Assembly: GCA_034440615.1 (NCBI GenBank) | Contig: JAOTOM010004381.1 | Coordinates: forward strand, 124,001-188,000 | From: Ashinkailepas kermadecensis | Taxonomy: Eukaryota > Arthropoda > Thecostraca > Neolepadidae | DNA: 64,000 nt | Direction of reading: 5' to 3' | In this document: in pieces, positions 53,230 to 63,532 of the stretch | How the letters are laid out: the number at the start of each line of letters is the position of its first letter | Numbering within the stretch: position 1 is the stretch's first letter | Program-made: the position numbers and the translations under genes | Notes under the pieces: generated by a model | The model's database searches: none | What the model saw: only the letters and a program-made list of their open reading frames with translations | What the model was told of the DNA's origin: nothing

Positions 53230-53404
53230 CTACCTCTCCGTGATCGGTGACGAGGACGAGCCCGGCTCCGAGCCGCCGCTGGGCATTATCGAGGAGGACC
53301 CCAGCTGGGAGGTGGTGCCTCTGGACGCGGCTCTGCAGCGCGACTCGGCCCTGGCCGTCTTCTTCGGAGACGCAGAGGAGGCCACCGACCAGGCTGAGCT
53401 GCAG
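53230..53404 (+). CDS. osp: osp-like exon 29: acidic segment
   Basis: Acceptor TTCTCCGGCAG, donor CTGCAG/GTACGG, phase 2 to 0. Encodes G, then YLSVIGDEDEPGSEPPLGII, EEDPSWEVVPLDAALQRDSA, LAVFFGDAEEATDQAELQ. Strongly acidic non-coil insert, a likely protein-binding patch. Confidence 0.92.
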
Positions 53405-53560
53405 GTACGGCGGCTGCAGTGACCAGGCCGAGCTGCAGGTACGGCGGCTGCAGTGACCAGGCCGAACTGCAGGTACGGCGGCTGCAGTGACCAGGCTGAG
53501 CTGCAGGTACGGCGGCTGCAGTGACCAGGCTGAGCTGCAGGTACGGCGGCTGCAGCACCG
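53386..53560 (+). repeat. 34-bp array carrying the exon 29 donor, 5 units
   Basis: Unit GACCAGGCTGAGCTGCAGGT, ACGGCGGCTGCAGT. Donors CTGCAG/GTACGG at 53405, 53439, 53473, 53507 and 53541, exactly 34 apart. Reading through meets TGA soon after the first donor. Confidence 0.95.
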
Positions 53561-53584
53561 CCTGTGTGCGCTGTGCTGTGCGGC

Positions 53585-53960
53585 ATTGGTCAGCGCCTGT
53601 TGACCCTGTGTTGTGTTGTCGTTGGCCAGCATCTACTAACGCTGCGTTGTGTTGTGGTGACCGACACCTGTTGACGCTGCATTGTGTTGTGTTGTGTCGG
53701 CCAGCATCTGTTGACGATGTGCAGTATTGTGTTATGTTGACCAGTACCTCTTGACTGTGTTGTGTTGTGTTGACCAGCACCTCTTAACTCTGTTGTGTTA
53801 ACCAGCACCTCTTGACGCTGCATTGTGCTGTGTTGACCAGCATCTGCTAACGCTGTGTTGTGTTGTGTCGACCAGCACCTCTTGATTCTGTATTGTGTTG
53901 TGTTGTGTTGACCAGCACCTGTTGACGCTGCGTTGTGTTGTGTCGGCCAGCACTTGTTCC
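53585..53960 (+). repeat. About 35-45 bp array carrying the exon 30 acceptor, about 9 units
   Basis: Units GTTGTGTTGACCAGCACCTC, TTGACGCTGCATTGTGTT. The true junction TTGTGTCGGCCAG/CACTTGTT aligns with TTGTGTTGACCAGCACCTGTT in the units, so the acceptor and the first eight exon bases are repeated. Confidence 0.92.
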
Positions 53961-54127
53961 GAGCTGCGATGGAGCAGTGTCGCACCGAGCTGGCCGACTT
54001 CGGAGTGGCCCTACCCAGCGGCCAGACGGTGGACGAGTTCTGCCGGCGTACCCAGGAGACGGTGGGCGCGGTGCGCGCCCAGTGTGACAGCCAGCTGCAG
54101 CAGGAGCGTGCCCAGCACCGTCTGCAG
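53951..54127 (+). CDS. osp: osp-like exon 30: coiled coil
   Basis: Acceptor GTGTCGGCCAG, donor CTGCAG/GTGACA, phase 0 to 0. Encodes HLFRAAMEQCRTELADFGVA, LPSGQTVDEFCRRTQETVGA, VRAQCDSQLQQERAQHRLQ. Both its splice sites lie in tandem arrays, the most extreme exon here. Confidence 0.93.
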
Positions 54128-54815
54128 GTGACACAGCGACACACCAGCGGCTGACACACCAGCGGCTGACACAGGCAGCGGCTGACACAGGCAGCGGCTG
54201 ACACAGGCAGCGGCTGACACAGGCAGCGGCTGACACAGCCAGCTGCAGCAGGAGCGGCCACAGCAGGTGACACAGCGACACACCAGCGGCTGACATAGGC
54301 AGCGGCTGACACAGGCAGCGGCTGACACAGGCAGCGGCTGACACAGGCAGCGGCTGACACAGCCAGCTGCAGCAGGCGTGGCCAGCACAGTCTGCGGCTG
54401 ACACAGGCAGCGGCTGACACACCAGCGGCTGACACAGGCAGCGGCTGACACAGGCAGCGGCTGACACAGGCAGCGGCTGACACAGCCAGCTGCAGCAGGA
54501 GCGTGCCCAGCACCGTCTGCAGGTGACGCGGCTGACACAGGCAGCGGCTGACACAGGTAGCGGCTGACACAGGTAGCGGCTGACACAGGCAGCGGCTGAC
54601 ACAGGCAGCGGCTGACACAGGCAGCGGCTGACACAGGTAGCGGCTGACACAGGTAGCGGCTGACACAGGTAGCGGCTGACACAGGCAGCGGCTGACACAG
54701 GCAGCGGCTGACACAGGTAGCGGCTGACACAGGCAGCGGCTGACACAGGTAGCGGCTGACACAGGTAGCGGCTGACACAGGCAGCGGCTGACACAGACAG
54801 CGGCAGCGGCAGTGC
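54128..54815 (+). repeat. 16-bp array with embedded copies of the exon 30 end
   Basis: GGCTGACACAGGCAGC repeated about 35 times (16 bp). Within it, near 54236, 54358 and 54482, are copies of the exon 30 end CAGCCAGCTGCAGCAGGAGC. The third matches the last 36 bases of the exon plus GTGAC exactly. 54816-55225 is unremarkable. Confidence 0.94.
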
Positions 54816-55225
54816 GCAACTGTGCTGTCGCGCACTTTCGGAAGGGAATTCTTGTTAGTCGGGGCATCATATGTGTTGACGTAGGTAGATTTTGAATGAG
54901 AAAATTCATTGCTTTAAAAGCGTATCCATCAATCTGTCCATCCACTTCAAAACAGTGTTCTGAAACGGCTCGTAAAAGCGCGGCTCTCCAAATCTGAGGA
55001 GTTTCTTATGGCCGTTTTTATTAAATTCGCCGCCACCAACCCATTTGGCAAGTATTGTTTGAATTTGTCACTTGCCTTTACCTAGGTGATGGTGTGAAGT
55101 GTAATAGTTTTACATTAGTGTTTTCTCTGGAGCCGCAGCTCATAATGGAATGTTCAAGTGAATAGAACGCACGACTTTACCGCACTCAGCTTTTTAAAAG
55201 CTGCAACCTTGCAACTGTTTGGGCC

Positions 55226-55376
55226 AGCAGTCAGGTGATAAAGTGCCCGTTTACCAACCGAAAGGTTGTGAGTTCGAGACGCTCATGTCGTGCTCTGCCG
55301 GCAACCAATCGGTGTGCCAGATTAGCGACGTTATACGACTCCAAACGGTCAACGCGTCGTAAAAACCAATAACCAC
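55226..55376 (+). mobile_element. tRNA-derived SINE, head type B, diverged
   Basis: GTCAGGTGATAAAGTGCCCG and GTGAGTTCGAGACGCTCATG, body GGCAACCAATCGGTGTGCCA, tail GTCAACGCGTCGTAAAAACC, AATAACC. Confidence 0.8.
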
Positions 55377-55544
55377 CACTGCCACTTACAGCTGTTTATA
55401 TCGGTTTGATGGTATGCTTTCTCGGGACGTTTGTTTGTGGAGTGGCATCTGGTTCCGTCCGTTTATCAGTAAGCTGTGCACCCCGCGTCACGGTGCTGTG
55501 ATGGGTTTGACTGTCGTACTGTGCCTGGCTGTGACGCGTCACGG

Positions 55545-56805
55545 TGACTGTGACTGTGACTGTGGCTGACTGTGACTGTGACTGTGACTGTGACTGTGAC
55601 TGTGACTGTGTGACTGTGACTGTGACTGTGACTGTGACTGTGACTGTGACTGTGTGACTGTGACTGTGACTGTGACTGTGACTGTGACTGTGACTGTGAC
55701 TGTGACTGTGACTGTGACTGTGACTGTGGCTGACTGTGACTGTGACTGTGACTGTGACTGTGACTGTGACTGACTGTGACTGTGACTGTGTGACTGTGAC
55801 TGTGACTGTGACTGTGACTGTGACTGACTGTGACTGTGACTGTGACTGTGACTGTGACTGTGACTGTGACTGACTGTGACTGTGACTGTGACTGTGACTG
55901 ACTGTGACTGTGACTGTGACTGTAACTGTGACTGTGACTGTGACTGACTGTGACTGTGACTGTGACTGTGACTGTGACTGTGACTGTGACTGTGACTGTG
56001 ACTGTGACTGTGACTGTGACTGTGACTGTAACTGTGACTGTGACTGACTGTGACTGTGACTGTGACTGACTGTGACTGTGACTGTGACTGTAACTGTAAC
56101 TGTGACTGTGACTGACTGTGACTGTGACTGTGACTGTGACTGTGACTGTGACTGTGACTGTGACTGTGACTGTGACTGTGACTGTGACTGTGACTGTGAC
56201 TGACTGTGACTGTGACTGTGACTGTGACTGACTGTGACTGTGACTGTGACTGTGACTGTGACTGTGACTGTGACTGTGACTGTGACTGTGACTGTGACTG
56301 TGACTGTGACTGTGACTGTGACTGTGACTGTGACTGACTGTGACAGTGACTGTGACTGACTGTGACTGTGACTGACTGTGACTGTGACTGTGACTTGACT
56401 GTGACTGTGACTGTGACTGTGACTGTGACTGTGACTGACTGTGACTGTGACTGTGACTGTGACTGTGACTGTGACTGTGACTGTGACTGTGACTGTGACT
56501 GTGACTGTGACTGTGACTGTGACTGTGACTGTGACTGTGACTGTGACTGTGACTGACTGACTGTGACTGTGACTGTGACTGTGACTGTGACTGTGACTGT
56601 GACTGTGACTGTGACTGTGACTGTGACTGACTGTGACTGTGACTTGACTGTGACTGTGACTGACTGTGACTGTGACTGTGACTGTGACTGTGACTGTGAC
56701 TGTGACTGACTGTGACTGTGACTGACTGTGACTGTGACTGTGACTGTGACTGTGACTGTGACTGTGACTGTGACTGTGACTGTGACTGTGACTGTGACTG
56801 ACTGT
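55545..56805. repeat. (GACTGT)n hexamer array, 1.26 kb
   Basis: Almost pure TGTGAC/GACTGT hexamers, with scattered 4-bp (GACT) insertions or dropped GT that shift phase, and a few A-for-G changes. It lies 65 bases before exon 31. The repetitive long ORFs on both strands are artefacts. Confidence 0.98.
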
Positions 56806-56869
56806 CGCCGTACTCCCTGGTGTCTGGAGGTGCATACGCGGCGTGTGAACCCCTCCGCTGTGTCGCCAG

Positions 56870-56992
56870 GTACGCAGTCTGGAGAGGGAGGTGGAGTCTC
56901 TGCGTCGGGTGCGCGTGAGGCCTCGCTCCGTGGATAAGTCGCGCCGTCGCGTCTCTGATATCACCGGCATGGTCAACAGCTGTGACATCCAG
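56870..56992 (+). CDS. osp: osp-like exon 31
   Basis: Acceptor GTGTCGCCAG, donor ATCCAG/GTGAGT, phase 0 to 0. Encodes VRSLEREVESLRRVRVRPRS, VDKSRRRVSDITGMVNSCDI, Q. A short coil, then a basic stretch. The last eight residues are repeated in frame ten more times downstream if the first donor is not used. Confidence 0.92.
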
Positions 56993-57334
56993 GTGAGTCA
57001 CATGGTCAACAGCTGTGACATTCAGGTGAGTCACATGGTCAACAGCTGTGACATTCAGGTGAGACACATGGTCAACAGCTGTGACATCCAGGTGAGTCAC
57101 ATGGTCAACAGCTGTGACATTCAGGTGAGACACATGGTCAACAGCTGTGACATTCAGGTGAGACACATGGTCAACAGCTGTGACATTCAGGTGAGACACA
57201 TGGTCAACAGCTGTGACATCCAGGTGAGTTACATGGTCAACAGCTGTGACATTCAGGTGAGACACATGGTCAACAGCTGTGACATTCAGGTGAGGCACAT
57301 GGTCAACAGCTGTGACATTCAGGTGAGTCACACG
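56969..57334 (+). repeat. 33-bp array carrying the exon 31 donor, 11 units
   Basis: Unit ATGGTCAACAGCTGTGACAT, TCAGGTGAGTCAC. Eleven copies of CAG/GTGAGT or CAG/GTGAGA exactly 33 bases apart, the first being the exon 31 donor. The exon frame is open through all of them to 57355 (repeating MVNSCDIQVSH or MVNSCDIQVRH). Each TTCAG/GTGAG also looks like a fused 3' and 5' splice site. Confidence 0.97.
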
Positions 57335-58155
57335 TGGGCAGGTAGATGGCGGTAGCCCGTAGGTGATTCACGTGGATCAGGCTGACAGCCTTGGCCTCCA
57401 GGTCAGTTCGTAGGTCAGGTCAACAGCTGTGGCATTTGGATCAGTCATGTGGATTAGGCCAACAGCATTGATCGCTAGGTCAGTCACGTGGGGCAGGTGA
57501 ATGTACACTTGAAATTGCAACGTGGAATGTGCTCTCTGACCGACCGAATTCACACCATGAAAATCAGCCAGTTGAATGAACTTCAGCTGGCTAACTATTG
57601 CTTAGAAGCCTAGGAAATCGATGCCCATCGAACTTTAGGAGTGAGAAGCATGGGCGTCGACAACTTATCGATACTTGAACTATTTCAGACACTGGGATTA
57701 AATGTACATGCATTTTTACCGAGCCGCCAGGGGACTCGGCCAGTCGTCACAGACGGTCGGCGCCCTCGAGCCCTAGCCCAAGCCCTAGCACGAGCCCTAG
57801 CCCGAGCCGGCTCATCATTTCCGTCGTTTTCCAACTGCAGTAGCGTTTTGAGAAAGCCTGCTGTGGGCTATGTTTCTCGTGACCACTGCCGGATGTTTCG
57901 AGACAACTGATTCACTTGAGAACAAAGCCACGTCGCTGTCGACGAGTAGCGGCGTGAGCAGATAATAATGCCATCCTCGCAGTTCACAGCAAGAGCAGTC
58001 GAACGTCCCGATTTAATGGAATGCGCAAGTCCCATTCAAGTCGTTCATTTACCGACGATGTATATGGCATTAAAGTTCAGCTCCGTGATTTACGGGAAGG
58101 CGCAGTGCTCCCGTGGTCCAGCTGCTATGGCCCAGAGCCATGTTCACGCAGACGG
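57335..58155. other. Intron 31, remainder
   Basis: 57365-57500 has loosely related GGTCAGTCACGTGG pieces. 57765-57808 repeats AGCCCTAGCCCG. No gene. Confidence 0.65.
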
Positions 58156-58260
58156 CGACACTGTGTTGCAGACGGCGACACTATTGTAAACTGGCGCAAC
58201 TGTATTGTAAACTGGCGCCACTGTATTGTAAGCTGGCGCCACTGCATTGCAGACGGCGCC
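58156..58260 (+). repeat. About 23-bp array carrying the exon 32 acceptor, 4-5 units
   Basis: Units ACTGTATTGTAAACTGGCGC, CAC. The real junction CACTGCATTGCAG/ACGGCGCCACTG is a variant unit, and a second acceptor-like TGTTGCAG/ACGGCGACAC lies at 58173. Other copies have TGTAA instead of TGCAG. Confidence 0.9.
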
Positions 58261-58371
58261 ACTGGGGGAGGTGCGCCAGGAACTAGCTTCAGTGCAAGCC
58301 CACGGGGCGGCGCCACCATTTGACGGCGAGCCATGCCATCGATGTGAGGAGCTTCGCACCAGGATTGACAC
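58253..58371 (+). CDS. osp: osp-like exon 32
   Basis: Acceptor CTGCATTGCAG, donor GACAC/GTGAGT, phase 0 to 2. Encodes TAPLGEVRQELASVQAHGAA, PPFDGEPCHRCEELRTRID plus two bases. A CxxC pair sits before the next coil. Confidence 0.88.
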
Positions 58372-58377
58372 GTGAGT

Positions 58378-61300
58378 GCCGCGCCGTCCCACCCACCAAC
58401 CACAGCTACACATCAGTACCGCGCCGTCCCACCCACCAACCACAGCTACACATCAGTACCGCGCCGTCCCACCCACCAACCACAGCTACACATCAGTACC
58501 GCACCGTCCTACCCACCAACCACAGCTACACATCAGTACCGCGCCGTCCCACCCACCAACCACAGCTACACATCAGTACCGCACCGTCCCACCCACCAAC
58601 CACAGCTACACATCAGTACCGCGCCGTCCCACCCACCAACCACAGCTACACATCAGTACCGCACCGGCCCACCCACCAACCACAGCTACACATCAGTACC
58701 GCACCGTCCCACCCACCAACCACAGCTACACATCAGTACCGCGCCGTCCTACCCACCAACTACAGCTACACATCAATACCGCACCGTCCCACCCACCAAC
58801 CACAGCTACACATCAGTACCGCACCGTCCCACCCACCAACCACAGCTACACATCAGTACCGCGCCGTCCCACCCACCAACCACAGCTACACATCAGTACC
58901 GCGCCGTCCCACCCACCAACCACAGCTACACATCAGTACCGCGCCGTCCCACCCACCAACCACAGCTACACATCAGTACCGCACCGGCCCACCCACCAAC
59001 CACAGCTACACATCAGTACCGCACCGTCCCACCCACCAACCACAGCTACACATCAGTACCGCACCGGCCCACCCACCAACCACAGCTATACATCAGTACC
59101 GCGCCGTCCCACCCACCAACCACAGCTACACATCAATACCGCACCGTCCCACCCACCAACCACAGCTATACATCAGTACCGCGCCGTCCCACCCACCAAC
59201 CACAGCTACACATCAGTACCGCGCCGTCCCACCCACCAACCACAGCTACACATCAGTACCGCACCGTCCCACCCACCAACCACAGCTACACATCAGTACC
59301 GCGCCGTCCCACCTACCAACCACAGCTATACATCAGTACCGCGCCGTCCCACCTACCAACCACAGCTATACATCAGTACCGCTCCGTCCTACCCACCAAC
59401 CACAGCTACACATCAGTACCGCGCCGGCCCACCCACCAACCACAGCTACACATCAGTACCGCACCGTCCCACCCACCAACCACAGCTACACATCAGTACC
59501 GCGCCGTCCCACCCACCAACCACAGCTACACATCAGTACCGCACCGTCCCACCCACCAACCACAGCTACACATCAGTACCGCGCCGTCCCACCTACCAAC
59601 CACAGCTATACATCAGTACCGCTCCGTCCTACCCACCAACCACAGCTACACATCAGTACCGCGCCGGCCCACCCACCAACCACAGCTACACATCAGTACC
59701 GCGCCGTCCCACCCACCAACCACAGCTACACATCAGTACCGCGCCGTCCCACCCACCAACCACAGCTACACATCAGTACCGCGCCGTCCCACCTACCAAC
59801 CACAGCTACACATCAGTACCGCGCCGTCCCACCTACCAACCACAGCTACACATCAGTACCGCGCCGTCCTACCCACCAACCACAGCTACACATCAGTACC
59901 GCGCCGTCCCACCTACCAACCACAGCTATACATCAGTACCGCGCCGTCCTACCCACCAACCACAGCTACACATCAGTACCGCGCCGTCCCACCTACCAAC
60001 CACAGCTACACATCAGTACCGCACCGGCCCACCCACCAACCACAGCTACACATCAGTACCGCGCCGTCCCACCCACCAACCACAGCTACACATCAGTACC
60101 GCGCCGTCCCACCTACCAACCACAGCTATACATCAGTACCGCGCCGTCCCACCCACCAACCACAGCTACACATCAGTACCGCGCCGTCCCACCCACCAAC
60201 CACAGCTATACATCAGTACCGCGCCGTCCCACCCACCAACCACAGCTACACATCAATACCGCACCGTCCCACCCACCAACCACAGCTATACATCAGTACC
60301 GCGCCGTCCCACCCACCAACCACAGCTACACATCAGTACCGCGCCGTCCCACCCACCAACCACAGCTACACATCAGTACCGCTCCGTCCTACCCACCAAC
60401 CACAGCTACACATCAGTACCGCGCCGGCCCACCCACCAACCACAGCTACACATCAGTACCGCGCCGTCCCACCCACCAACCACAGCTACACATCAGTACC
60501 GCGCCGTCCCACCCACCAACCACAGCTACACATCAGTACCGCGCCGTCCCACCTACCAACCACAGCTACACATCAGTACCGCGCCGTCCCACCTACCAAC
60601 CACAGCTACACATCAGTACCGCGCCGTCCTACCCACCAACCACAGCTACACATCAGTACCGCGCCGTCCCACCTACCAACCACAGCTATACATCAGTACC
60701 GCGCCGTCCTACCCACCAACCACAGCTACACATCAGTACCGCGCCGTCCCACCTACCAACCACAGCTACACATCAGTACCGCACCGGCCCACCCACCAAC
60801 CACAGCTACACATCAGTACCGCGCCGTCCCACCTACCAACCACAGCTACACATCAATACCGCACCGTCCCACCTACCAACCACAGCTACACATCAGTACC
60901 GCGCCGTCCCACCCATCAACCACAGCTACACATCAGTACCGCGCCGTCCCACCCATCAACCACAGCTACACATCAGTACCGCGCCGTCCCACCCACCAAC
61001 CACAGCTACACATCAGTACCGCACCGTCCCACCCACCAACCACAGCTACACATCAATACCGCGCCGTCCCACCCACCAACCACAGCTACACATCAGTACC
61101 GCGCCGTCCCACCCACCAACCACAGCTACACATCAATACCGCGCCGTCCCACCTACCAACCACAGCTATACATCAGTACCGCGCCGTCCTACCCACCAAC
61201 CACAGCTACACATCAGTACCGCGCCGTCCCACCTACCAACCACAGCTATACATCAGTACCGCGCCGTCCTACCCACCAACCACAGCTACACATCAGTACC

Positions 61301-63095
61301 GCGCCGTCCCACCCACCAACCACAGCTACACATCAGTACCGCGCCGTCCCACCTACCAACCACAGCTACACATCAGTACCGCGCCGTCCCACCTACCAAC
61401 CACAGCTATACATCAGTACCGCGCCGTCCTACCCACCAACCACAGCTACACATCAGTACCGCGCCGTCCCACCTACCAACCACAGCTATACATCAGTACC
61501 GCGCCGTCCCACCCACCAACCACAGCTACACATCAATACCGCGCCGTCCCACCTACCAACCACAGCTATACATCAGTACCGCGCCGTCCTACCCACCAAC
61601 CACAGCTACACATCAGTACCGCGCCGTCCCACCTACCAACCACAGCTATACATCAGTACCGCGCCGTCCTACCCACCAACCACAGCTACACATCAGTACC
61701 GCGCCGTCCCACCCACCAACCACAGCTACACATCAGTACCGCGCCGCCCCACCCACCAACCACAGCTACACATCAGTACCGCGCCGTCCCACCTACCAAC
61801 CACAGCTACACATCAGTACCGCGCCGTCCCACCTACCAACCACAGCTATACATCAGTACCGCGCCGTCCTACCCACCAACCACAGCTACACATCAGTACC
61901 GCGCCGTCCCACCTACCAACCACAGCTACACATCAGTACCGCACCGGCCCACCCACCAACCACAGCTACACATCAATACCGCGCCGTCCCACCTACCAAC
62001 CACAGCTATACATCAGTACCGCGCCGTCCTACCCACCAACGACAGCTACACATCAATACCGCGCCGTCCCACCTACCAACCACAGCTATACATCAGTACC
62101 GCGCCGTCCTACCCACCAACCACAGCTACACATCAGTACCGCGCCGTCCCACCTACCAACCACAGCTATACATCAGTACCGCGCCGTCCTACCCACCAAC
62201 CACAGCTACACATCAGTACCGCGCCGTCCCACCTACCAACCACAGCTATACATCAGTACCGCGCCGTCCTACCCACCAACTACAGCTACACATCAGTACC
62301 GCGCCGTCCCACCTACCAACCACAGCTACACATCAGTACCGCACCGGCCCACCCACCAACCACAGCTACACATCAGTACCGCGCCGTCCCACCTACCAAC
62401 CACAGCTACACATCAATACCGCACCGTCCCACCTACCAACCACAGCTACACATCAGTACCGCGCCGTCCCACCCACCAACCACAGCTACACATCAGTACC
62501 GCACCGTCCCACCCACCAACCACAGCTACACATCAGTACCGCGCCGTCCCACCCACCAACCACAGCTACACATCAGTACCGCTCCGTCCTACCCACCAAC
62601 CACAGCTACACATCAGTACCGCGCCGGCCCACCCACCAACCACAGCTACACATCAGTACCGCGCCGTCCCACCCACCAACCACAGCTACACATCAGTACC
62701 GCGCCGTCCCACCCACCAACCACAGCTACACATCAGTACCGCGCCGTCCCACCTACCAACCACAGCTACACATCAGTACCGCGCCGTCCCACCCACCAAC
62801 CACAGCTACACATCAGTACCGCACCGTCCCACCCACCAACCACAGCTACACATCAGTACCGCGCCGTCCCACCCACCAACCACAGCTACACATCAGTACC
62901 GCACCGTCCCACCCACCAACTACAGCTACACATCAGTACCGCACCGTCCCACCCACCAACCACAGCTACACATCAGTACCGCGCCGTCCCACCCACCAAC
63001 CACAGCTACACATCAGTACCGCACCGTCCCACCCACCAACCACAGCTACACATCAGTACCGCGCCGTCCTACCCACCAACCACAGCTGCAGGCGG
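58378..63095 (+). repeat. 40-bp minisatellite, about 117 units without an indel
   Basis: Unit CACAGCTACACATCAGTACC, GCGCCGTCCCACCCACCAAC, in constant 40-base register over about 4.7 kb; only substitutions separate units. Variant sites (GCACCG, GCTCCG, TCCTACC, ACCTACC, CTATACA, CATCAATACC) form longer repeated patterns. It starts seven bases after the exon 32 donor. Because 40 is not a multiple of three, all three plus frames are open for about 1,600 codons; this is an artefact. Confidence 0.99.
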
Positions 63096-63129
63096 CCATA
63101 TCGCGGCACACACACGGTTCAAGCAGTGA

Positions 63130-63412
63130 CTGTTCACTTTGCGAAGCGTCACTGATTGATCGGGCGTTGCTGATTACCCGGACTGTGGCTGATTACCCGG
63201 GCCGTAGCTGATTACCCGGGTTGTAGCTGATTACCCGGACTGTGGCTGATTACCCGGGCTCTGGCTGATTTTGACACGGATCGTGGCTGATTACCCTGGC
63301 AGTGGCTGATTCCTCGGGTCGTGGCGGGTGACCATGGCTGCGGCTGATTACCCGGGCCGTGGCTGATTACCCTGGCTGTGGCTGATTCCCCGGGCCGTGG
63401 CTGAGTGGGTGG
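63130..63412. repeat. About 22-bp repeat, about 13 copies
   Basis: Unit GTGGCTGATTACCCGGGCCG with variants. It ends about 18 bases before the exon 33 acceptor. Confidence 0.93.
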
Positions 63413-63429
63413 GTAATTCCTGCGTCCAG

Positions 63430-63532
63430 GATCTCGTCGGAGCACACGTCAGAGCTGAAGGCACTGCGGAAGGTGCAGGACTCTGAGCTGGAGCAACTGC
63501 GGCGCGAGATGACCTCGGAGGTCAACAAAGTG
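63430..63532 (+). CDS. osp: osp-like exon 33 (last visible): coiled coil
   Basis: Acceptor CCTGCGTCCAG, donor AAAGTG/GTACGT, phase 2 to 0. Encodes T, then ISSEHTSELKALRKVQDSEL, EQLRREMTSEVNKV. Clear heptads with no stop codon, so the gene continues to the right. Confidence 0.92.

Larger units (their letters stand above)
2850..63532 (+). other. osp: Gene body (partial): outspread / MPRIP-like PH and coiled-coil scaffold
   Basis: Thirty-three exons bounded by AG/GT join in one reading frame over this interval and give about 1,730 residues. The only visible family signature is a split PH domain with NYGFQ and LSAMTSGIRGNW, which matches the second PH domain of MPRIP; the arthropod member is outspread. 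In vertebrates the family binds F-actin, RhoA and the myosin phosphatase targeting subunit and controls actomyosin; the same role here is inference. Downstream is a long heptad-rich rod. The start codon, the first PH domain, the stop codon and both UTRs are outside the window. Assignment to osp rests on the PH domain; the rod is assigned because the frame is continuous. Confidence 0.85.

Noticed and set aside
55545..56805. Telomeric or interstitial telomere repeat
   Set aside because: The hexamer is GACTGT, not TTAGGG or TTAGG.
58320..63211. Three overlapping open frames of about 1,600 codons each on the plus strand
   Set aside because: The 40-bp unit has no stop in any frame and 40 is 1 mod 3, so all frames read the same peptide cycle. 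There is no promoter, no splice support, and an intron position between two in-phase exons.
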